Shown here: positions 25,106 through 33,584 of the stretch, piece after piece
Layout: each line of letters starts with the position of its first letter
Position numbering within the stretch: the first letter of the stretch is position 1
NCBI GenBank assembly: GCA_964471475.1
Contig: CAYYFQ010000022.1
Location: 1 to 34,199 of the forward strand
Direction of reading: 5' to 3'
Origin: JAJNBD01 sp964471475
GTDB taxonomy: Bacteria > Pseudomonadota > Gammaproteobacteria > CAISUE01
DNA: 34,199 nt
Notes under the pieces: model-generated
Told to the model about the DNA's origin: nothing
The model's database searches: none
The model's input: the letters and a program-made list of their open reading frames with translations, nothing else
Made by a program: the position numbers and the translations under genes

Positions 25106-25935
25106 AGACTATTACAAACAAAAGCTTAGGGTTTGGGCTCGGGTTACGGCCAGAATATTATCAGCTGATTGAATCAACACACCCTGCGGTAGATTGGTTT
25201 GAATTAAATACGGAAGATTATCTTATCCCGGGTGGGCGCCCGCTTTATCATGTAAAAAAAATTCGTGAACATTATCCAATGGTAATTCATGGTGTTGCAT
25301 TATCCATTGGAAGCGCTGACCCTTTAAATTTCGACTATTTAAGAAAAGTTAAAAAATTAGCTGCTGATATTAATGCGGCATGGATCTCAGATCATCTTTG
25401 TTGGACAGGTGTCAGCGGCCACACCACGCATGATTTGTTACCCTTACCTTATACGCAAGAAACTTTAAAACATGTCGTGACCAAAGTGCAACAAGCCCAG
25501 GATTTTTTAGGAGAGCAAATCTGTTTAGAAAATGTATCAAGTTATATTAGCTATCAACCCTCCGAAATGACGGAGTGGGATTTTCTCACTGCTATTGTAC
25601 AAGAGGCCGATTGTAAAATTTTACTCGATATTAATAATATTTTTGTGAGTGCTTTTAATCATGATTTTGATCCTCTTACTTATTTAAATGCAATTCCACG
25701 GGAGCGTGTCCAACAATTTCATATTGCAGGGCATTCGAATTTAGGAGATATCATTATTGACACGCATGATCATCGCATCGTGAGCAATGTGTGGGATTTA
25801 TACGTCAAAGCAGTACAGCGATTTGGTGCCATAAGTACAATGATTGAGCGCGATGCTCGTTTTCCTCCATTTCCACAATTGTTGACAGAGTTACAAAAAG
25901 CACGTCAGCTTGCCGCTAAAGTATTGGTGAGTTAA
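25102..25935 (+). CDS. DUF692 (UPF0276/BufB, MbnB/TglH-like) multinuclear iron enzyme
   Basis: DUF692 proteins are TIM-barrel, multi-iron oxygenases; characterised members (MbnB, TglH) modify Cys in ribosomal peptides, and BufB works with a small BufA peptide. The 277-residue product keeps the likely metal-binding motifs in order: FELNTEDY, VIHGVALSIG, SDHLCW, HDLLPLPYT, LENVSSY, LDINNIFVSAFNH, FHIAGH and DTHDHRI. It is a single domain of normal length. The usual partners (DUF2282 BufA peptide, DUF2063 BufC) are not adjacent; mnmA follows after 2 bp. No good ribosome site precedes the ATG, which overlaps the stop of a 37-codon ORF. The substrate is unknown. Confidence 0.92.
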   Translation: MKTITNKSLGFGLGLRPEYYQLIESTHPAVDWFELNTEDYLIPGGRPLYHVKKIREHYPMVIHGVALSIGSADPLNFDYLRKVKKLAADINAAWISDHLCWTGVSGHTTHDLLPLPYTQETLKHVVTKVQQAQDFLGEQICLENVSSYISYQPSEMTEWDFLTAIVQEADCKILLDINNIFVSAFNHDFDPLTYLNAIPRERVQQFHIAGHSNLGDIIIDTHDHRIVSNVWDLYVKAVQRFGAISTMIERDARFPPFPQLLTELQKARQLAAKVLVS

Positions 25936-25937
25936 CT

Positions 25938-27008
25938 ATGAAAGTCATAGTGGGTCTCTCCGGTGGCGTAGATTCCTCAGTCACTGCATTGCGTTTGGTA
26001 GAAGCAGGGTATGAAGTCGAAGGCCTCTTCATGAAAAATTGGGAAGAAGATGATACTGAAGAGTTTTGTTCTGCCGCCCAAGATGCACAAGATGCTGAAA
26101 AAATTTGTGAGCGCTTAAATATTCCTTTTCATAAAGTGAATTTTGCGGCGGAATATTGGGATTATGTATTCGAACATTTTTTAACCGAATATAAAGCAGG
26201 GCGTACCCCTAATCCGGATATTCTTTGCAACAAAGAAATTAAATTTAAAGCTTTTTTAGAATATGCGTTGCAACTAGGTGCTGATTATATTGCAACGGGC
26301 CACTATGCACGCATTCGTCAGGAAGGCGCGCATTATCAATTATTAAAAGGTGTCGATCTTTCTAAAGATCAAAGTTATTTTCTCTATACATTGGGTCAAC
26401 ACGCTTTATCAAAATCTTTATTTTCCATTGGTGATTTAGAAAAAAAAGTAGTTCGACAAATAGCGGCGCACGCGGGTTTTCAAAACTCTAATAAAAAAGA
26501 TAGCACAGGTATTTGTTTCATTGGTGAAAAAAGATTTAAAACATTTTTAAATCAGTATTTGCCAGCGCAACCGGGTTTGATCAAAACAGAAGCTGGAGAG
26601 GTGATTGGTCAGCATGATGGGTTGATGTTTTATACCATCGGGCAACGACAAGGCTTGGGAATTGGGGGCAAACGGGGAACGCTAGAACAGCCTTGGTATG
26701 TCGCAGCAAAAGATATGACTCACAATGAATTAATTGTGGTACAAAATCATCAACACCCTTTATTATTTAAATCTCAGTTAGTTTGTGAGCAGTTGCACTG
26801 GGTAAGTGGTATGGTTCCTCCGAACTTATTGCGAGTTTATGCTAAAATTCGTTATCGCAGCCAAGATGCTGCTTGTCAGATACAGCAAATGGATCAAACA
26901 CAATGGATGGTGGTTTTTGACGAACCTCAGTGGGCAATTACGCCCGGTCAATCCGTCGTGTTTTACCAAGGTGAAATTTGTTTGGGGGGAGGAGTGATTA
27001 GTGCGTGA
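25938..27008 (+). CDS. mnmA: tRNA-specific 2-thiouridylase MnmA
   Basis: MnmA installs the 2-thio group on U34 of tRNA-Lys, tRNA-Glu and tRNA-Gln, using sulfur relayed by IscS/Tus proteins. The 356-residue protein has the PP-loop SGGVDSS (residues 8-14), catalytic Cys97 (NPDILCNKEIKF) and Cys193 (DSTGICFIGEKRF), equivalent to E. coli Cys102 and Cys199, plus YTIGQRQGLGIGG and the usual C-terminal beta-barrel ending CLGGGVISA. The ATG at 25938 is 2 bp after the DUF692 stop, so the two are probably cotranscribed. Its end is intact, followed by 60 bp and then repeat element B. Confidence 0.98.
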   Translation: MKVIVGLSGGVDSSVTALRLVEAGYEVEGLFMKNWEEDDTEEFCSAAQDAQDAEKICERLNIPFHKVNFAAEYWDYVFEHFLTEYKAGRTPNPDILCNKEIKFKAFLEYALQLGADYIATGHYARIRQEGAHYQLLKGVDLSKDQSYFLYTLGQHALSKSLFSIGDLEKKVVRQIAAHAGFQNSNKKDSTGICFIGEKRFKTFLNQYLPAQPGLIKTEAGEVIGQHDGLMFYTIGQRQGLGIGGKRGTLEQPWYVAAKDMTHNELIVVQNHQHPLLFKSQLVCEQLHWVSGMVPPNLLRVYAKIRYRSQDAACQIQQMDQTQWMVVFDEPQWAITPGQSVVFYQGEICLGGGVISA

Positions 27009-27068
27009 ATACAACAAACAAACACGGAAAAAATAGTAAATGTTTAGACGCTATGCTGGAGTACCTCC

Positions 27069-27233
27069 GTACACGACAAAACCAGATAATTGCAAAACGG
27101 GTGGCGCGCACCTCGGGTCCCAATGGCACTTGTGCCATTGGGTGGGGGGCAGCGCTCCCAGCAATGCGAAGCATTGATGGGATGCTGCAGCGACAGGACC
27201 CGTTTAACTTCGGTGATGGTTTTTGTCGTGTAC
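27069..27233. repeat. Repeat B, full element with inverted ends (165 bp)
   Basis: The left end GTACACGACAAAACC (from 27069) is mirrored by the right end GGTTTTTGTCGTGTAC (to 27233). With ACGGGT/ACCCGT further in, the inverted ends span about 33 bases with mismatches. An inner palindrome CCAATGGCACTTGTGCCATTGG lies at 27120-27141. The left half recurs, inverted, at 33585-33657. The length is exactly 55 codons and the tolC frame is open through it. No target-site duplication is evident. Confidence 0.8.
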
Positions 27234-27280
27234 ACAGGCCGGCGCACGCTCACCAGTTCTTTCGAACCCATCTGTTTGGG

Positions 27281-28759
27281 ATGCTCATCAGTATTTTTGG
27301 GATTTTATTAAACATCATTTGCACGCAAGCGGTATATGGTGAAACGCTTTCAGTAGTTTCAACACCCACCCCCAGCCTTAAAGCTTTAAAACATTTAACG
27401 TTAAGCGATGCTATTTGGTTATCACTGCGTTACAACCCTAACGTTGAGAATGCCGAAATTAACCGAGTGGTTCAAAAATATGGGGTGGCGGTCGCCAATA
27501 ACCAATTCGAATTGCAATATGCTTTAACAGGTTCGACAACTTCTTCTTATACGCGCACTGCACCTACTAGCTCTCACAGCAATACCACCACCTTAACGCC
27601 TACTGTCTCATTGAATGTGCCCTCGGGGGGAAGCGTGAATATGAATATGACGAATACGTTAAATGGGCAGTCGACAGGGGGAACTTATAACCCTGCGCTT
27701 TCTCTTAGTTATACGCAACCGCTGATGCGCGGTTTTGGTCAAGCAGTGACTCTGTCAACTTTGGCAAATGCTTATGATACGGAACGCATTAATCAATTGA
27801 CTTTAAAGCAAACCATTATGACGACCATTGTCACGGTGGCGACAGATTTTTATGCGGTTATTCAAAATCAACAAAATGTGACCACTCAAAAAATGGCCTT
27901 GGATACCGCTAAAGAGCGGATTAGCCAAGACAATATTAAAATTAAAGCAGGAAAAATGGCACCCAACGATGATCGCTTACAAGCCCAAGCAGATCTTGCG
28001 CAAGCTGCTTTAGCTTACACCTCTGCAGAAAATACTTTGCTTCAATCTAAATTGACGTTGCTTAGCGCAATTGGTTTATCGCCTGACGAGCCAGTGGAGG
28101 TTGATTCTCATATTAGTTTACCTCCTTTTCAATTGCCACCAGTGGAAACAGTTAAAAAAAGCACCGTAGAAAATGACCCTACTTACCAAACCGATTTAAT
28201 TAATTTGGGGATTGCTAAACGAGCTTATTTAGTTGCAAAAGATAATGCGAGGCCCCAATTAAATTTAACAGTATCAGGGACTACCGGAAGCGCCTCCGGA
28301 AGCGGGGATGCGGCGAACTTTCCCAGTTTAACTGATGGCAGTGCCCAATCCCGATCGATTGGTTTAAGTTTAAGTGTGCCAATTGACGATATGCCGTTGC
28401 AACAGGCTATTTTGACCGCTAAAGCACAAGTTAAGCAAGATGAGATTGGGATTCGTATCCAAAAATGGACGCTGGAAACGAATGCGATTAACGGGGTAAA
28501 TAATTTAATCACTTTAAAACAGCAATTGGATTTGGCACGCGATTCTGTACAAACCCAAACTAAAGTATTAAATTTAACGAAGCTCAAACAAAATTTTGGA
28601 TTGGCTTCCGCTTTAGATGTAAGTTTGCAACAAAATGCTTTGACGACTGCTTTATTGGACTATACGACGACAGAAATTAATTATTTAACTACGTGGATGC
28701 AGTTTCGTGAATTAATTGGCGCTACCTTGGAGGATTGGGATGTTAAAGTTCGTTATTAA
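27281..28759 (+). CDS. TolC-family outer membrane efflux protein
   Basis: TolC-like proteins form the outer-membrane/periplasmic tunnel of tripartite exporters. The 492-residue protein has two outer-membrane-efflux repeats rich in Ala, Gln, Leu and Thr with long helices (ATDFYAVIQNQQNVTTQKMA, ATDFYAV-type and TLKQQLDLARDSVQTQTKVL), and beta strands such as PALSLSYTQPLMRGFGQA. The start at ATG 27281 gives a signal peptide (MLISIFGILLNIICTQAVYG-E) but with no basic N-region, which may have been RTHLFG just upstream. The frame stays open to a GTG at 27005 through repeat B, so the original start may have been displaced. It overlaps macA by 20 bases, and together with macA and the two MacB-like genes forms a full export system. 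Confidence 0.88.
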   Translation: MLISIFGILLNIICTQAVYGETLSVVSTPTPSLKALKHLTLSDAIWLSLRYNPNVENAEINRVVQKYGVAVANNQFELQYALTGSTTSSYTRTAPTSSHSNTTTLTPTVSLNVPSGGSVNMNMTNTLNGQSTGGTYNPALSLSYTQPLMRGFGQAVTLSTLANAYDTERINQLTLKQTIMTTIVTVATDFYAVIQNQQNVTTQKMALDTAKERISQDNIKIKAGKMAPNDDRLQAQADLAQAALAYTSAENTLLQSKLTLLSAIGLSPDEPVEVDSHISLPPFQLPPVETVKKSTVENDPTYQTDLINLGIAKRAYLVAKDNARPQLNLTVSGTTGSASGSGDAANFPSLTDGSAQSRSIGLSLSVPIDDMPLQQAILTAKAQVKQDEIGIRIQKWTLETNAINGVNNLITLKQQLDLARDSVQTQTKVLNLTKLKQNFGLASALDVSLQQNALTTALLDYTTTEINYLTTWMQFRELIGATLEDWDVKVRY

Positions 28760-29891
28760 AAAATGGAATGTGCTGTTATGTATGCTGCTTTTTCTCACCG
28801 CCTGTCATTCTAACAACACTAAATCTACGGTGTTTGTGGTGAAGGCAGCTTCTGTGCCGCATACCTTGACTTATAAAAGCCACATTGCGCCGCTTCAAGT
28901 ATTGAGCGTACAAAGTCCAGCAGATGGTGTGATAGGGCAAGTCAATGTGAATTTTGGAAGTTTAGTAGAAAAATCTGAAATTCTCTTAAACTTGATCTCG
29001 GTGAAATATATTACCGATTATCAAAATGCCATGCTAGCCTATTTAAAAGCCAAAGAAGATTACGTAAATGCTAAAAATAGTTTTAACGGCACACAAGAGC
29101 TCTGGAAAAACGGTTTAGTGGCTCGCGAAGAATATGATTCACAAAGATCATCATTGGCGAATAACTATGCTATGTTGTTACAACAAGAAGACGCCTTAAA
29201 AAAATATTTACCTCCTGGGACTACAGTAGATCCTAATTGGAGCTTAGAAGATAAAGCCAAATTATTAACATTATTTAGCGATCAAAGAGATTTGGTGAAT
29301 ATCTACGCTCCAGTTGGTGGTGTTGTCATGGGGCCCGCCAAATCCAACAGTTCGAGTACCGGAGGCAATGAAAATTTGGAAATCAAATTGATGCCAGGCA
29401 TTCAAGTGCATCAAGGAGACAGTTTGTTAACCATTGCGAATTTAGAAGGTTTTAATTTTGAGATGTCAGCAAGTGAAATGGATATCAATAACATTGAAAA
29501 AAATATGCCAGCTACCATTACCAGCGATGCTTTTTCGGAAGTGTTGAAAGGTTATGTGAGTTACGTTAGCATTCAAGCAAAAAGTACCATGAATGACTCC
29601 TCCTTACCGGAGTTTCCCATTGAAGTGGTAGTGCCCCATATCAATAAAAATTTATTGAAGAAAATTCGTCTCGGGATGAGTGTGAAAGTGACCATAGACT
29701 TAGGAAGCCCAAAGCAGTTATTGATTCCACTAGATGCAATTGGTGATGAACATGGTAAGGATGTAGTGAAAAAATTGGATAAACAAGGTCGCATGGTCAT
29801 TACTCCCGTTACCACGGGAGATACTACCATTGATCAAATAGCGGTGTTAACAGGTTTAAATGATGGAGATAAAATCCTTGTCCCTTATTGA
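28740..29891 (+). CDS. MacA/HlyD-type periplasmic adaptor, predicted lipoprotein
   Basis: This membrane-fusion protein bridges the ABC transporter to TolC. The 383-residue product begins with a lipoprotein signal, MLKFVIKKWNVLLCMLLFLT-AC, lipobox LTAC (Cys22, next residue His). Biotinyl-lipoyl halves (SVQSPADGVIGQVNVNFGSL; VNIYAPVGGVVMGPAKSN), a helical hairpin at about 85-165 and a C-terminal beta-barrel (GLNDGDKILVPY) follow. The longer frame begins at 28716, but ATG 28740 has GGAGG at 28729-28733, 6 bases upstream. It overlaps tolC by 20 bases and the ATPase gene by about 32. MacA of E. coli is membrane-anchored by an N-terminal helix rather than a lipid, so the lipobox is a small difference. 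Confidence 0.9.
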   Translation: MLKFVIKKWNVLLCMLLFLTACHSNNTKSTVFVVKAASVPHTLTYKSHIAPLQVLSVQSPADGVIGQVNVNFGSLVEKSEILLNLISVKYITDYQNAMLAYLKAKEDYVNAKNSFNGTQELWKNGLVAREEYDSQRSSLANNYAMLLQQEDALKKYLPPGTTVDPNWSLEDKAKLLTLFSDQRDLVNIYAPVGGVVMGPAKSNSSSTGGNENLEIKLMPGIQVHQGDSLLTIANLEGFNFEMSASEMDINNIEKNMPATITSDAFSEVLKGYVSYVSIQAKSTMNDSSLPEFPIEVVVPHINKNLLKKIRLGMSVKVTIDLGSPKQLLIPLDAIGDEHGKDVVKKLDKQGRMVITPVTTGDTTIDQIAVLTGLNDGDKILVPY

Positions 29892-30561
29892 ACTTAAATC
29901 CATTTATAAAACCTATCAACAAGGAGATCATCAACGTGATGTGTTGAAGGATATCAATTTATCCGTTAATGAGGGGGAGTTTGTGGCTATTGTGGGTCCT
30001 TCAGGTTGTGGTAAATCCACCTTAATGCACATTATGGGTTTGCTTGATGAACCAACGCGGGGAGAATACATTTTGCAAGGCAGGCGCTTTAATGATTTAA
30101 CGCCAGATCAATTGGCAGTGATGCGCAATAGTCATATTGGGTTTGTGTTTCAATTTTTTTATTTATTACCTCGATTATCTGCTGTTGAAAATGTGATGTT
30201 GCCACTGCTTTATCAAGATGTGCCAACGATAGAAGCTAAAAAACGCGCCATGGAGTGGTTGCATAAATTTGGGGTAGAAAATTTAGCGGATCGCCGCCCA
30301 CAGCAACTTTCAGGGGGGCAGCAACAAAGGATTGCCATTGTGCGCGCTTTAGTAACTCACCCAGTTTTATTATTAGCTGATGAGCCAACGGGATCTTTAG
30401 ATAGTGAAAATAGCGAAGAAGTGATGCGCATTTTATCGGAATTGCATGCGCATACTAAAAAAACTATTGTTATTATTACTCATAATAATGAGTTGGCTAA
30501 TCGTTGTCAGCGTATTATTCACTTACAGGATGGTCAGATAAAGGACGATCATAGCGTATGA
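29860..30561 (+). CDS. ABC transporter ATPase (MacB/LolD type)
   Basis: This 233-residue cytoplasmic ATPase powers the MacB-like permease. It has Walker A GPSGCGKST (46-54), Q-loop Gln98, signature LSGGQ (150-154), Walker B LLLADE (170-175) and switch His208 (IIITH), with the MacB/LolD-type MGLLDEPTRGEY. The start is uncertain: ATG 29860 or 29863, or TTG 29878 preceded by GGAG with 9-base spacing; all overlap the macA end. Its stop overlaps the permease ATG (ATGA). In E. coli the ATPase and permease are one MacB polypeptide; here they are split, as in LolCD and many antimicrobial-peptide exporters. Confidence 0.95.
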   Translation: MMEIKSLSLIELKSIYKTYQQGDHQRDVLKDINLSVNEGEFVAIVGPSGCGKSTLMHIMGLLDEPTRGEYILQGRRFNDLTPDQLAVMRNSHIGFVFQFFYLLPRLSAVENVMLPLLYQDVPTIEAKKRAMEWLHKFGVENLADRRPQQLSGGQQQRIAIVRALVTHPVLLLADEPTGSLDSENSEEVMRILSELHAHTKKTIVIITHNNELANRCQRIIHLQDGQIKDDHSV

Positions 30562-31772
30562 TAAGCTGGAAATTTTATTGGCGAGAGGCGCTAGCAAATT
30601 TATTTTTATCGAAATTGCGTTCTTTGTTAGCTATGTTGGGTGTGCTTGTGGGAACTTGCGCTGTGGTGAGTTTAGTTACGATTGGAGAGATGGCAAAATA
30701 TAAAGCCTTAGCTGAATTTAAAAGCTTGGGGATGGATTTAGCGAGTTTAACTATCAATCAAAATATAGACTTTAGTGCCGGGGTAGATTGGAATCACACC
30801 TTTGTGCCAGATTATAATTTTTCCCAGCAGATTCAAAAATTATCAAGCGCGTCGCCCGCTATTTTAGCCGTAGCGCCTGTCGCTTCGTTATTTTTACCCG
30901 TTTATTATAAAAGCCGAAAAATTGATGCGGAAATCGCAGCAAGTAATACAGTATTTCCTGTGGTGGCAAAAATTGATTTAGCAGAAGGTCGGTTTTTAAC
31001 GAACTATGATCATGATAATAATTTTTGTGTAGTAGGTGATGGCGTGGCTACTCAAATGCGGCGTTTTGGAGCCCCCGACCTTATTGGTAAAGAATTGCAA
31101 GTGGGAGATGCTTTTTTTTCTGTGGTGGGAGTAGCGAAACCTTGGGTGGGTAATGATTTAGTATTAAATAATATTGATAATAGTGTTTTAATTTCTTTAG
31201 AAGAAGCGCGTCGTATTTCTCCTTCCTTATATATTGCTAATACACTTTTAAAATTAGCTCCAAATGCAGATCCGGATGTCCTGGAATCGCAAATACGTGC
31301 GTATTTTTCCAAACAATTCCCAGGACTGAATATTGAAGTGCATACTGGGAAACAATTGATTGAAAGTATGACGCATCAAAAAAATATTTTTACTTGGACA
31401 TTGGCGTTGATTGGCTGTATTGCTTTGCTCGTGAGTGGCATTGGGATTATGAATGTGATGTTAGTTTCGGTCTCAGAGAGAAAGCGTGAAATAGGAATTC
31501 GCTTAGCCATTGGTGCAAGACGAAAAGATATTACGGTAATGTTTTTGTGCGAAGCGATTATTTTATCTGTGAGCGGGGGGGTGTTAGGGGTGGTGATTGC
31601 GTTAATGATTAGTGGGGTCGTGGCAAATTTTTTACAATGGCCATTGATTATTTCTTTTATTGCAATTTTTAGTGGTTTAGTGGTGTCTATATTGACGGGA
31701 ATATTTTTTGGGTATTATCCTGCATACAAAGCTGCTCATTTAAACCCTATTGACGTGTTGAGAGCAGAGTAG
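30558..31772 (+). CDS. MacB/FtsX-type ABC transporter permease
   Basis: The 404-residue permease has the MacB arrangement: one N-terminal transmembrane helix (about 20-42, LRSLLAMLGVLVGTCAVVSL), a large periplasmic domain to about residue 270, and three C-terminal helices with the FtsX-family signature SGIGIMNVMLVSVSERKREI followed by GIRLAIGARRKDI. It ends PAYKAAHLNPIDVLRAE, the standard MacB tail. It is a mechanotransmission-type transporter, expected to act on periplasmic substrates with the MacA-like and TolC-like partners immediately upstream. The substrate (peptide, lipid or siderophore) is unknown. Confidence 0.95.
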   Translation: MISWKFYWREALANLFLSKLRSLLAMLGVLVGTCAVVSLVTIGEMAKYKALAEFKSLGMDLASLTINQNIDFSAGVDWNHTFVPDYNFSQQIQKLSSASPAILAVAPVASLFLPVYYKSRKIDAEIAASNTVFPVVAKIDLAEGRFLTNYDHDNNFCVVGDGVATQMRRFGAPDLIGKELQVGDAFFSVVGVAKPWVGNDLVLNNIDNSVLISLEEARRISPSLYIANTLLKLAPNADPDVLESQIRAYFSKQFPGLNIEVHTGKQLIESMTHQKNIFTWTLALIGCIALLVSGIGIMNVMLVSVSERKREIGIRLAIGARRKDITVMFLCEAIILSVSGGVLGVVIALMISGVVANFLQWPLIISFIAIFSGLVVSILTGIFFGYYPAYKAAHLNPIDVLRAE

Positions 31773-31783
31773 GAATGAATAGC

Positions 31784-33478
31784 ATGGAAAAAAGCAGGGA
31801 GCTGAAGCGCTGGATGTTAGGTGGCGGAGTGACGCTCAATATTATTCTTGCTTTTATGGCATGGCTTATTTTTTCAAAACATCATTTTGGTTTTCCTCTC
31901 GATGATAGTTGGATTCACTTAGTATATGCACGCTGTTTCTTCGAGCATGCTCAGTTTTGTTACAACGAAGGTATTTTATCAACGGGGGATTCTTCGCCCC
32001 TTTGGGTGCTTTGTATTAGCCTGCTTTATGGACTTACCCATCATTTTGGGACGAATGTCTATGTCGCCAGTATTCATATTTTTAATGCGTTTTTATATTT
32101 ATTGATTTTTGTTTATAGCTTATGTTTAACATGGGAGATTACCCGCGATGCCACGCCGGTAAAATGGATGGCTTTTTTCTTATGCTTTAATCCTATTTTA
32201 ATTTATCATGCATTTTCTGGGATGGAAATGTATTTGTGTTTGATTTTTTTGTTATGGAGTGCTTTAAGTTTTATCAAGAGATATTTTTGGCGGTGTGGAG
32301 TTTTTTTAGCATTAGCTTGTTGCGTGCGGCCGGAATCGGCAGCAGTCGGAGTGGTATATTGGATTTATCTCACTATTGATAGTGTACACACTAGCGCAAC
32401 GTTTTCTAACTTCTTCTTCGTTGTCATCCCACGGCTTGTGTGCGGGATCCAAAAGATTAAAAAATTGAATCTCGCGAATAAATCATGGGGTGAGAGTGGT
32501 TTTAGAAAAAACGCAAAATTAATGAGAAGTTGTATTAGCGTTTTTTTACCTTATTTTAAAATTTTACTTCCTTGCATTTTTTTAGGGGGTATTTGGATCG
32601 CTTTTAACTATCATGCTTCTCGTCACTTTTTCCCGGCCCCATATTATTTTAAACAAACGATGGATCAACCGCATTTTTTGAATCGGTTTTATTATGTTTA
32701 TGGCAGTCTTTTATCCGTATTTGTGGGCGCTTCACTTTTCAACTGGCCTCTTTTAAGTATTTTTTATTTTAAAAAAAATATTCCTCAATGGAATAAAAAT
32801 ATTTTGCTCTCCTTTTGGATAGGAATTAGTTTTATTTCATTTAATGCATTGCTTGTTGGATTTTATGGGTTTTCATTTTATTTGCTACGTTATGTCATTC
32901 CTGGCATTCCATTCATTATGATGACAATTGTCATTGCCGCGTGGTTGATGGCTACGACTTTACACAAACGCTGGCCTTATTATTATTTGCTGCTCATCAT
33001 GGCTTTCACACTGAGTTTGAGCTACAGCAGTATGCGTTTTGGGTTGAGAAGTTTTGATTATATGTATGACTTAGATATGGCAGCTGCTTTGTGGGTAGAA
33101 GATCATGTGCCACCTAATACTACAGCGATCGCTATCAGTGATGCCGGGATTATGCGTTATTATACCTCTCAATTTATCGTCGACACGGTTGGGTTAAATA
33201 CCCCAGAATTTATTTGGGATCATAAAAACTTCATCAAACAACATCCGGTTTCATTGATTTATGTGTGGACGGATGGTTTTTGGTATAAAACTACGGCGCA
33301 AGATAAAGTTTATTTAACAAAATTAGCTAAATTTCACAATGTCGAAAAATTCTCTACGACGCTTTATACGTGCGCCCATGATCATAACATTCATTTTCAA
33401 GATATTGTGCATCAAGTATCTTTTGTGAGATCTTTCGACGTGAATTGTGAACCGCTTAAGAGCACCACTAGAAATTAG
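31784..33478 (+). CDS. GT-C-like polytopic membrane glycosyltransferase
   Basis: A 564-residue protein with about 10-12 transmembrane helices and the outline of GT-C (lipid-phosphosugar-dependent) glycosyltransferases: an acidic loop after helix 1 (FGFPLDDSWIHLVYARCF), then STGDSSPLWVL, AFSGMEMYL and CVRPESAA, and a soluble C-terminal domain (MAAALWVEDHVPPNTTAIAI, SDAGIMRYYTSQFIVDTVGL). Acceptor and sugar cannot be read. ATG 31784 has AGGA 9 bases upstream; the alternative ATG at 31775 is too close to it. It lies 11 bp after the permease, probably the last gene of the operon. A type C palindrome lies in its reading frame, giving residues around 205-240 (VVIPRLVCGIQ at 213-223) in a loop between helices; the frame stays open. 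Confidence 0.8.
   Translation: MEKSRELKRWMLGGGVTLNIILAFMAWLIFSKHHFGFPLDDSWIHLVYARCFFEHAQFCYNEGILSTGDSSPLWVLCISLLYGLTHHFGTNVYVASIHIFNAFLYLLIFVYSLCLTWEITRDATPVKWMAFFLCFNPILIYHAFSGMEMYLCLIFLLWSALSFIKRYFWRCGVFLALACCVRPESAAVGVVYWIYLTIDSVHTSATFSNFFFVVIPRLVCGIQKIKKLNLANKSWGESGFRKNAKLMRSCISVFLPYFKILLPCIFLGGIWIAFNYHASRHFFPAPYYFKQTMDQPHFLNRFYYVYGSLLSVFVGASLFNWPLLSIFYFKKNIPQWNKNILLSFWIGISFISFNALLVGFYGFSFYLLRYVIPGIPFIMMTIVIAAWLMATTLHKRWPYYYLLLIMAFTLSLSYSSMRFGLRSFDYMYDLDMAAALWVEDHVPPNTTAIAISDAGIMRYYTSQFIVDTVGLNTPEFIWDHKNFIKQHPVSLIYVWTDGFWYKTTAQDKVYLTKLAKFHNVEKFSTTLYTCAHDHNIHFQDIVHQVSFVRSFDVNCEPLKSTTRN
32422..32451. repeat. Type C palindromic element inside the glycosyltransferase frame
   Basis: TGTCATCCCACGGCTTGTGT followed by GCGGGATCCA closely matches the intergenic hairpin at 23752-23783. 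It lies in the coding sequence and is read in frame as VVIPRLVCGIQ, the typical translation of this repeat family. The inserted segment may extend to about 32410-32525, where the protein becomes basic and poorly hydrophobic between two membrane helices. Confidence 0.7.
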
Positions 33479-33584
33479 AAATTTTGTGTGAGAACAAGGC
33501 GCACGAGAGGTATGTATTTGAATAAATGAGTATTTAAAATTCTCGCGCAACGCATATCGCGCAAAAGAGCAATTTATAGCGACG

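Noticed and set aside
27044..27271. Minus-strand 75-codon ORF over repeat B
   Set aside because: It is the mirror of the palindromic element, has no ribosome site and no recognisable protein; open on both strands because of the inverted symmetry.
27005..27280. Extended N-terminus of the TolC protein starting at GTG 27005
   Set aside because: The extra 92 residues are mostly translated repeat B and would precede a signal peptide, which must be N-terminal.
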